From assembly GCF_900110135.1 (NCBI RefSeq), contig NZ_FOCO01000023.1, positions 1 to 48,522 on the forward strand: a stretch of DNA of 48,522 nt, given 5' to 3'. This stretch comes from Pseudorhodobacter antarcticus. GTDB lineage: Bacteria; Pseudomonadota; Alphaproteobacteria; Rhodobacterales; Rhodobacteraceae. The notes beneath the pieces were generated by a model. It saw nothing but the letters and a program-made list of their open reading frames with translations. It was not told the DNA's origin and did not search any database. Made by a program: the position numbers and the translations under genes. Below are positions 42,189-48,522 of the stretch, piece after piece (the first letter of the stretch is position 1; each line of letters begins with the position of its first letter).

Positions 42189-45100
42189 TTATTTCTTTAA
42201 TTCCAACAGCTTCTCGGCCAACGCTTTGGCAATTCCAAACGCCCCTTTGATCCGCTCGCCTTCGGTTTTCCAATCCTGCACCAGCACGATCTTGTTGCCA
42301 TTCACCCGCGCACCCGCTTGGGCTTTGATGAAATCCACCAACCCCGCCGGATTGGCAAATTTATCGTTGTGAAACTGCACCGTGGCCCCTTTTGGCCCCG
42401 CGTCCAACTTGGCAATACCCGCCCGTTTGCACATCGCCTTGATCCGCACGACCAGCATCAGGGTGTTCACCTCTTTGGGCAACGGCCCAAAACGGTCAAT
42501 CAATTCGGCCGCAAACCCTTCCAATTCCACCTTGGTGGCAAGGCCCGACAAACGGCGGTACAGGCCCAACCGCAGGTCAAGGTCGGGCACATAAACCTCT
42601 GGTATCAATACAGGAACGCCCAAATTGATGTTCGGCGCCCATTGATCGTCCATCTCGGCCAGCCCCGAAATTTCGCCAGACCGCAGCTTGGCAATCGTAT
42701 CCTCCAGCATGGATTGATACAGCTCATACCCAACCTCTTTGATATGGCCCGATTGTTCCTCACCCAGCAGGTTACCTGCACCGCGCAGGTCCAAGTCATG
42801 GCTGGCCAAATTGAAACCAGCGCCAAGGCTGTCAAGACTGCCCAACAATCGCAACCGTTTCATCGCTTGCGGCGTCAACGGCGCGCGCGGTTTGGTGGTC
42901 AGGTAACAATAGGCCCGCGTTTTGGCCCGCCCAACCCGGCCACGAATTTGATAGAGTTGCGACAGGCCAAACATATCGGCCCGATGCACGATCATCGTGT
43001 TGGCGGTTGGAATATCCAAACCTGATTCAACGATAGAGGTTGCAACCAGAACATCATGTTTTCCATCGTAAAAATCATTCATGCGCTGGTCCAAATCACC
43101 CGCCGCCAACTGCCCATGCGCCACCAGATAATTCACCTCCGGCACATGGGTTTTCAAAAAATCCTCTACGAAAGGCAAATCCGAAATGCGCGGCACCACA
43201 AAGAACGATTGCCCCCCGCGATACCGTTCGCGCAACAACGCCTCGCGCACGGTTACTGTATCAAATTCAGACACATAGGTTCGAATGGCAAGCCGGTCCA
43301 CAGGCGGCGTCGCGATGATCGACAAATCGCGCACCCCCGTCAGCGACAGTTGCAACGTGCGCGGTATCGGCGTCGCGGTCAACGTCAGCACATGCACATC
43401 AGACCGCATTTCCTTCAACCGTTCTTTGTGGCCCACGCCAAAATGCTGCTCCTCGTCAATCACCAACAACCCAAGGTTCTTGAACTTGATCGCTTTTGCC
43501 AACACGGCATGGGTCCCCACCACAATATCCACCGTACCATCACTAATCCCTGCGCGCGTGCCTGCTGCATCCTTTGCGCTAACAAACCGCGACAAGGGCC
43601 TGACATTGATGGGAAATCCGCGAAACCGTTCGGCAAAGCTGCGGTAATGTTGGCGCGCCAGCAAGGTCGTGGGCGCAATAATCGCCACCTGCATCCCCGA
43701 CAGCGCCGCCACAAACGCGCCCCGCATCGCCACTTCGGTTTTGCCAAAGCCCACATCGCCGACCACCAAACGGTCCATCGGGCTGCCCGCCTCCAAATCC
43801 GCGACCACATCGGCAATCGCGGTCAGCTGATCTTCGGTTTCGGTATAGGGGAACCGCGCGGCAAACGCCTCCCACATGCCATGCGGGGCCTCCAGCACAG
43901 GCGCTTTGCGCAAATGCCGTTCCGCCGCAATCCGCATCAGGCGTTCCGCAATCTCGCGGATCCGCGCTTTCAACTTGGCCTTTTTCGCCTGCCACGCGCC
44001 GCCGCCCAAACGGTCCAACAACCCTTCTTCATGGCCATAGCGGCTTAAAAGTTCAATGTTTTCAACAGGTAGATACAGCTTAGCGTTTTCCGCATATTCA
44101 ATGCTGATACATTCATGCGGCGCGCCAAGCGCCGTTATCATCTCCAGCCCGTGATAACGGCCAACCCCATGTTCGACATGCACCACCAAATCGCCGGGGC
44201 TCAACGTCTCCACATCGCGCAGAAAATTATCGGCCTTGCGTTTGCGTTTGGGTTTGCCAACCAAGCGGTCGCCCAGCACATCCTGTTCCGATATCACGGC
44301 CAGTCCGGGGGCGGTAAACCCCGCCTCCAACGGCCAGATCATCAGGTACAACCCGCCCTTGCCCGTCACATCGCGCAGATCGGCGATATCCACCGCCCCC
44401 AACACACCTTGGTCCGACAACAGGCCGCGCAACCGTTCGCGCGCCCCGTCCGACCAACTGGCAATCACCACATTCGCCTCTTTGCGCAATACATGAACAT
44501 GATCTGCCAATACATTGAACAGGCTTATGTTTTCTTGCTGTCGTTCTGGCGCAAAACTGCGCCCCATGCGCCCACCTGCATCCAAAACACCCGGCCCCGG
44601 CGATTGCGCCAGCGGTGACAATTGCACCACACGCAAACCCGCCACGACAGCTGCCCAAGCCGCATCATCCAAATACAACAACCCCGGGGCCGCAGGTTTA
44701 TAGACGCTGTCGACCCGACCTTTGGCTCGCATCGCTTCCTGCCGCGCGTCATATTGGTCATCAATACTGTCCCAACGGGCCAGCCGCGCGGGCGTCACCT
44801 GATCGTCCAGCATGACGGACGCGCCGGGCACATAATCAAACACGGTTTCCAGCGTGGCGTGGAAAAACGGCAGCCAATGTTCCATCCCTTGGTTCTTGCG
44901 CCCCGCACTTACTGCCTCATACAGCGGGTCGTCGGCCCCGCCTACGCCAAATTCCACCCGGTAATTCTGGCGAAACCGCGAAATCGCCGCCTCGTCCAAG
45001 ATCACCTCAGACACGGGGGCAAAATCCACCGCTGTCAGCTTTTCGGTGGTGCGCTGGGTCTGCGCATCAAACCGCCGCGCACCGTCCAGCACATCGCCAA

Positions 45101-45623
45101 ACAGATCAAGGCGCACAGGCCCCAATGGCCCCGGCGGGTAAATATCAATAATCCCGCCGCGAATGGCATAATCACCCGGTTCTGCAACCGTTGGGCTGGG
45201 GGTAAACCCCATCCGCGTTAGGAAATTGCGCAAAACGCTTTCATCCAAACGGTGGCCAACGGTCGCGGAAAACGATGCCTCGCGCAGCACCGCCCGGGCA
45301 GGCAACCGCTGGGTGGCAGCGTTCAGCGTGGTCAGCAAAACGAACGGCCCCGGCACCCCTTGCGCCAGCGCGGCTAAGGTGGCCATGCGCCGCGAAATGA
45401 TGTCGGGGTTGGGCGACACGCGATCATAGGGCAAGCAATCCCACGCAGGCAGTTCCAGCACCACAACATCGGGCGCCATGACCGCCAGCGCCTCGCGCAT
45501 CGCCTCCAACCGCTTGTCGTCGCGCGCGATGTGGATTACGGGCGCACCACGCCCCAATTCGCGCGCCAGCAGGGCCGCATCAAACCCTTCGGGCGCACCG
45601 CCAAGAAAAATACGATCAGCCAC
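42189..45623 (-). CDS. mfd: Transcription-repair coupling factor
   Basis: A full-length 1144-residue Mfd. N-terminal UvrB-like domains (1-330), the RNA polymerase-interacting domain around GDLVVHVEHGVGRYHGLEMI, then the RecG-like translocase with Walker A VVGDVGFGKTEVAMRGAF, DEEQHFGVGHKERLK box, TLTATPIPRTLQLSLTGVRD and motif VI QLYQIRGRVGRAKTRAY, and a C-terminal regulatory domain. It dislodges stalled polymerase at lesions and recruits UvrA. Start is GTG at 45623, three bases after the stop of the upstream membrane-protein gene. Confidence 0.96.
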   Translation of the reverse strand: MADRIFLGGAPEGFDAALLARELGRGAPVIHIARDDKRLEAMREALAVMAPDVVVLELPAWDCLPYDRVSPNPDIISRRMATLAALAQGVPGPFVLLTTLNAATQRLPARAVLREASFSATVGHRLDESVLRNFLTRMGFTPSPTVAEPGDYAIRGGIIDIYPPGPLGPVRLDLFGDVLDGARRFDAQTQRTTEKLTAVDFAPVSEVILDEAAISRFRQNYRVEFGVGGADDPLYEAVSAGRKNQGMEHWLPFFHATLETVFDYVPGASVMLDDQVTPARLARWDSIDDQYDARQEAMRAKGRVDSVYKPAAPGLLYLDDAAWAAVVAGLRVVQLSPLAQSPGPGVLDAGGRMGRSFAPERQQENISLFNVLADHVHVLRKEANVVIASWSDGARERLRGLLSDQGVLGAVDIADLRDVTGKGGLYLMIWPLEAGFTAPGLAVISEQDVLGDRLVGKPKRKRKADNFLRDVETLSPGDLVVHVEHGVGRYHGLEMITALGAPHECISIEYAENAKLYLPVENIELLSRYGHEEGLLDRLGGGAWQAKKAKLKARIREIAERLMRIAAERHLRKAPVLEAPHGMWEAFAARFPYTETEDQLTAIADVVADLEAGSPMDRLVVGDVGFGKTEVAMRGAFVAALSGMQVAIIAPTTLLARQHYRSFAERFRGFPINVRPLSRFVSAKDAAGTRAGISDGTVDIVVGTHAVLAKAIKFKNLGLLVIDEEQHFGVGHKERLKEMRSDVHVLTLTATPIPRTLQLSLTGVRDLSIIATPPVDRLAIRTYVSEFDTVTVREALLRERYRGGQSFFVVPRISDLPFVEDFLKTHVPEVNYLVAHGQLAAGDLDQRMNDFYDGKHDVLVATSIVESGLDIPTANTMIVHRADMFGLSQLYQIRGRVGRAKTRAYCYLTTKPRAPLTPQAMKRLRLLGSLDSLGAGFNLASHDLDLRGAGNLLGEEQSGHIKEVGYELYQSMLEDTIAKLRSGEISGLAEMDDQWAPNINLGVPVLIPEVYVPDLDLRLGLYRRLSGLATKVELEGFAAELIDRFGPLPKEVNTLMLVVRIKAMCKRAGIAKLDAGPKGATVQFHNDKFANPAGLVDFIKAQAGARVNGNKIVLVQDWKTEGERIKGAFGIAKALAEKLLELKK

Positions 45624-45626
45624 AGG

Positions 45627-46157
45627 TCACCGCATCCACAGATTAAAAACCTGCATATTTTGCCACATGCCCCACATTGATGTGATGAAAATCGACACCA
45701 TTCCAATGCCTTGTACGGTCATCCTATGGCGGCCAAGGCGGCGGTACAACGCCTCCTCCTCCAGCGCATCGGCAACAATTTGCCGCGCGGTCGACAGGCT
45801 TAGCGCCCAGACCAACATCATCGGGGCCGCCAACAAAAACACCGCCTGCGCAAATTCAATGTCATAAAAGAAGCCCAAAACGATCAAAATCGTCATGGTA
45901 AACGTGGTCAATCCAATCAACCACAACCCCGACACTTGGGCGATAAACAGCATCCGCCGCGTATTGATGCCAATCATATCATGCAAATCCTGCGCCGCCT
46001 GCCCGCCTTTTCTGCGCGCGCGCACCACCATATCAAACGGCACACCCAGCACCCAATGGCTGGCCGTGGACCACAAAACCGCCAATGCAATCCAAAACCA
46101 CAGATTCGAAAAGGATCGCATGTCGATTAGATCGAAAATCGTTTGATACCAACTCAC
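45627..46157 (-). CDS. Hypothetical membrane protein ('SufBCD component' type)
   Basis: A 176-residue protein with about four membrane segments (for example FWIALAVLWSTASHWVLGV and GLTTFTMTILIVLGFFYDIE) and a cytoplasmic loop RARRKGGQAAQDLHDMIGIN. Similar proteins in Rhodobacteraceae carry the label 'component of SufBCD complex', but I know of no evidence for a role in iron-sulfur assembly. GTG at 46157 is chosen because AAGGG lies just upstream and the following MRSF-start sense agrees; an ATG at 46211 would add a polar lead of 18 residues. It directly precedes mfd in one operon. Confidence 0.7.
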   Translation of the reverse strand: MSWYQTIFDLIDMRSFSNLWFWIALAVLWSTASHWVLGVPFDMVVRARRKGGQAAQDLHDMIGINTRRMLFIAQVSGLWLIGLTTFTMTILIVLGFFYDIEFAQAVFLLAAPMMLVWALSLSTARQIVADALEEEALYRRLGRHRMTVQGIGMVSIFITSMWGMWQNMQVFNLWMR

Positions 46158-46308
46158 TGCACGGCCCTTTTCGTCAATTTCATCGACCCACGGCACAACT
46201 GCCGCATGCACTTGTCACATTCCTACTCTTGAGGCGCGGGCTTTTCCATGCCACCCAGAACAAATACCTCGCATCCCTTGCAGATGCACCACAGCCGCAG
46301 GAGACATC

Positions 46309-47313
46309 ATGACGCCCACCATCGGTCAATATCCCGCCGCCCGCTTTCGCCGCCTGCGCAAATCCGATGCGTTGCGGCGATTGGCACAGGAAAATGCGCT
46401 GTCGGTGAATGATCTGATCTGGCCCATGTTTGTGCGCGACGGCGTGAATATCACGGACCCAATCGCGTCGATGCCCGGCGTCTCGCGCCTGTCGGTTGAT
46501 CTGATTGTCAAACAGGCCGAAACGGCGGCCACCCTTGGCATCCCCGCGATTTGCTTGTTTCCCTACACGGACCCAGACAAACGGACCGAGGATTGCGCCG
46601 AGGCGTGGAACCCAAGCAACCTTGCAAACACCGCCATTCGCGCGATCAAAGCTGCGGTGCCCCACATCGCCGTAATGACCGATGTGGCGCTGGACCCCTA
46701 TAACATCAACGGCCATGACGGTTTGGTGCGCAACGGTATCATCCTGAACGATGAAACGATCGAGGCGTTGGTGAAAATGTCATTGGCGCAGGCCGAGGCG
46801 GGCGCAGATATCCTTGGCCCATCGGATATGATGGACGGGCGCATCGGGGCCATGCGCGCGGCGTTGGAAATGTCGGGCCACCGCGACGTGGCCATCCTAT
46901 CTTATGCGGCGAAATATGCGTCGGCCTTTTACGGCCCGTTTCGCGATGCGGTGGGGGCCGGGTCGCGCTTGGTGGGCGACAAGAAAACCTATCAAATGAA
47001 CCCCGCCAACACGGATGAGGCGCTGCGCCTCGTCCAGCGCGACCTGACCGAGGGCGCAGATATGGTGATGGTCAAACCCGGTATGCCTTACTTGGATATT
47101 TGCCGTCGAGTCAAAGATGCGTTTGGCGCGCCGACCTATGCTTATCAAGTGTCGGGGGAATACGCGATGATCATGGCCGCCGCGCAAAACGGCTGGATTG
47201 ATGGTGAAAAGGCGATGCTGGAAAGCATGATGGCGTTTCGCCGTGCCGGATGCGATGGCGTGCTGACCTATTTCGCCCCGCGTGTGGCACAAATTTTGCA
47301 CAATGGCGGCTAA
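46309..47313 (+). CDS. hemB: Porphobilinogen synthase (5-aminolevulinate dehydratase)
   Basis: A 334-residue haem-pathway enzyme condensing two 5-aminolevulinates. Active-site lysines are in ILSYAAKYASAFYGPFRD and MVKPGMPYLDICRRV. The metal loop reads DVALDPYNINGHDG, lacking the three Cys of zinc-type enzymes, so it should be a magnesium/potassium-dependent type as in Rhodobacter. It is divergent from the membrane protein-mfd operon; the 151-bp gap holds their promoters. Confidence 0.95.
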   Translation: MTPTIGQYPAARFRRLRKSDALRRLAQENALSVNDLIWPMFVRDGVNITDPIASMPGVSRLSVDLIVKQAETAATLGIPAICLFPYTDPDKRTEDCAEAWNPSNLANTAIRAIKAAVPHIAVMTDVALDPYNINGHDGLVRNGIILNDETIEALVKMSLAQAEAGADILGPSDMMDGRIGAMRAALEMSGHRDVAILSYAAKYASAFYGPFRDAVGAGSRLVGDKKTYQMNPANTDEALRLVQRDLTEGADMVMVKPGMPYLDICRRVKDAFGAPTYAYQVSGEYAMIMAAAQNGWIDGEKAMLESMMAFRRAGCDGVLTYFAPRVAQILHNGG

Positions 47314-47465
47314 GGGCGGGGGGCAAGAATACGCCCACCCCCACCCAAACAGATGACAGACGGGCAAAACCGCGCTATCCTTAGCCATCAAGGCCAGTCA
47401 GGCCCAATAAATTGTACAAACAGCGACCGTGGACCTACCCCGGCGCAAGTAAAATGAGGCGGCAG

Positions 47466-48020
47466 ATGACAATTTTGAATCGGCGGATTTTCATGGGTGC
47501 TGCGGCATCGACCTTGGCGCTGGGGGGCTGTGCAAACGGCATCGGCGGCGGCGGCGCGCCCCGACTTGATGCCCGCGTCGATGCCACCCGCGATTTCCTG
47601 TTTGGCCGCTATCCCGGCACCCGCGAATTGGCCGCGAAAAGCCAAGGGGTGCTGTTCATGCCCCTGATCACCGAGGCGGGCTTTGGCATCGGTGCCGCTT
47701 ATGGCCAAGGGGCGTTGCGCATCAATGATGTGACGGTGGATTACTATTCCACCACCCGTGCCACCATCGGCTTTCAGATCGGCGCGCAGCAATATGCCCA
47801 CGCGTTGTTTTTCCTCACCGAAAGCGCGCTTGGTGATTTCCGCCGCGCGTCCGGTTGGGCCGCAGGGGCTGATATTCGCTATGCCACCCCAGACCAAGGC
47901 GCAAGCATTGGCAAGGATACCACCGAAATTGATCCTGTGGTCGCGCTTATCTTTGGCCAATCCGGGCTTATTGCGGGCGCCACGCTGGCGGGCACCAAAT
48001 ATACCCGCATCCTCCCGTAA
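47466..48020 (+). CDS. Ysc84-family (DUF500) lipoprotein
   Basis: A 184-residue protein with an N-terminal signal NRRIFMGAAASTLALGGC: twin Arg and a lipobox Cys suggest a Tat-exported lipoprotein. The mature part has the Ysc84 phrases KSQGVLFMPLITEAGFGIG, DYYSTTRATIGFQIGAQQY and FLTESALGDFRR, a fold that binds phosphoinositides in eukaryotes but is of unknown role in bacteria. ATG at 47466 is chosen because GAGG lies seven bases upstream; ATG 47454 is a weaker option. It follows hemB by 152 bp. Confidence 0.8.
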   Translation: MTILNRRIFMGAAASTLALGGCANGIGGGGAPRLDARVDATRDFLFGRYPGTRELAAKSQGVLFMPLITEAGFGIGAAYGQGALRINDVTVDYYSTTRATIGFQIGAQQYAHALFFLTESALGDFRRASGWAAGADIRYATPDQGASIGKDTTEIDPVVALIFGQSGLIAGATLAGTKYTRILP

Positions 48021-48147
48021 ACGGCGGTCTTGCAGGCGGCGTGTTTGGGAAACATGCCATCCACATGTAGATTCACCCATAAAAAGCACAATTTTGGACC
48101 TTAAGTAACTGATTTCGTTGACGCCGCGTTCTGCCGAACCAGATGGG

Positions 48148-48190
48148 TGACGCATCGGATTCACAAAATGACATCATCGGATTCACAAAA
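48148..48190 (+). repeat. Paired 21/22-bp direct repeats, transposon-end-like
   Basis: Two adjacent units share CATCGGATTCACAAAA, each preceded by a TGAC-type start (TGACG at 48148 and TGACAT at 48169). The spacing is one unit of 22 bp, and the unit is palindrome-free. They lie immediately left of a TniQ-like fragment, which makes them candidates for transposase-binding sites at the end of a Tn5053/Tn7-type element. No canonical TGT terminus is certain. Confidence 0.5.
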
Positions 48191-48430
48191 AACGCCATTA
48201 TTGTCAGATATCACGCTTTTATTGCCAAAAAGAGCGTCCATAGGTGCATCCTTTCCTTTATTAAACAGCATAAATGGCGGCGTCCCCTGCGAGGCGAGAA
48301 ACGACGCCATATCGGACCGGCGATAGATGCGTGCGCCGAGGCATGAGGCATCCACGGCGGGCATGATGCCGGCTATCGTCAGCTCCCGAAGGACGGACGT
48401 GAAATGCCGTTCCACCTGGCGAGCAACCAA
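48161..48430 (-). pseudogene. TniQ/HTH-type transposition protein fragment, cut by IS110
   Basis: The minus frame to 48430 reads ARQVERHFTSVLRELTIAGI, MPAVDASCLGARIYRRSDM and ASFLASQG, then a less structured tail. This pattern resembles C-terminal helix-turn-helix segments of TniQ-like proteins of TniABQ transposons. The N-terminal part is lost where the IS110 copy begins at 48431; the apparent start lies inside the IS. The frame also overlaps the end-like repeats at its 3' end. Family assignment is tentative. Confidence 0.4.
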
Positions 48431-48522
48431 AGTATCCGTCTTGATCAAGCCTCTTTAATCACCCAATTTCGGTTTGCTTTGATGAGGGCGTTGGCGAGTT
48501 CAATCAGCTTTCGCATGAGCGC
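48431..48522 (-). mobile_element. IS110-family insertion sequence, 3' end (second copy)
   Basis: The 92 bp are the exact reverse complement of 155-246, containing the transposase C-terminus LMRKLIELANALIKANRNWV and the element end. The element continues outside the window to the right. Its insertion interrupts the TniQ-like gene. Together with the left copy it flanks the window in inverted orientation. Confidence 0.85.

Noticed and set aside
43056-44048. Plus-strand 330-codon frame
   Set aside because: It is antisense to the helicase domain of mfd.

Overview
The window looks like chromosomal DNA of an alphaproteobacterium, most likely a member of the Rhodobacteraceae (Roseobacter/Rhodobacter relatives). 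This rests on protein resemblances recalled from training (RcapMu-like phage structural genes, a Rhodobacteraceae 'SufBCD component' membrane protein, the rpsB-tsf, aroK-aroB and bdhA-patatin neighbourhoods), not on a search. Both window edges lie inside two copies of the same IS110-family insertion sequence in inverted orientation: bases 155-246 are the reverse complement of 48431-48522. The window is therefore probably a contig that stopped at a repeat.

Left edge (1-4870): a mobile-DNA graveyard. It holds an IS110 transposase 3' end, a nine-unit 9-bp tandem repeat fused to an IS3-type helix-turn-helix fragment, truncated Mu-like phage structural genes on the minus strand, two plus-strand phage- or plasmid-type fragments, and a tyrosine integrase split by two frameshifts lying against the 3' end of a tRNA-Gly gene.

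Core (about 4950-48050): ordinary chromosomal genes, densely packed with many 1-16 bp overlaps. In order: fasciclin protein with ECF sigma/anti-sigma pair; corrinoid-activating iron-sulfur protein; a 44-aa membrane protein, a periplasmic protein, xerD and a CNNM/CorC membrane protein in one operon; aroK-aroB; a dipeptide-type ABC transporter with dipeptidase and divergent LysR regulator; two flavoproteins around tRNA-Gln; a SulP anion transporter; rpsB-tsf; psuK-psuG (pseudouridine catabolism); a DUF502 membrane protein; bdhA with a patatin phospholipase; a YejA-like peptide-binding protein; an entericidin-like lipoprotein; eptA-dgkA (lipid A phosphoethanolamine transfer and diacylglycerol recycling); an acyl-CoA synthetase, a DsbA/FrnE protein, a Bcr/CflA exporter and a peroxiredoxin; mfd with a membrane protein; hemB; and a Ysc84-type lipoprotein.

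The strongest undescribed-looking item is non-coding. On the minus strand between bdhA and the YejA-like gene there is a promoter (TTGGCC, 17 bp, TATAAA), a hairpin and a textbook intrinsic terminator with nine U residues, predicting an RNA of about 78 nt or an attenuated bdhA leader. Other non-coding signals are an ECF promoter (TGAAAC-N16-CGTA) before the fasciclin gene, an inverted repeat against the SulP start, a hairpin between rpsB and tsf, a 22-nt-armed hairpin before psuK, and paired repeats beside a TniQ-like fragment at the right edge.
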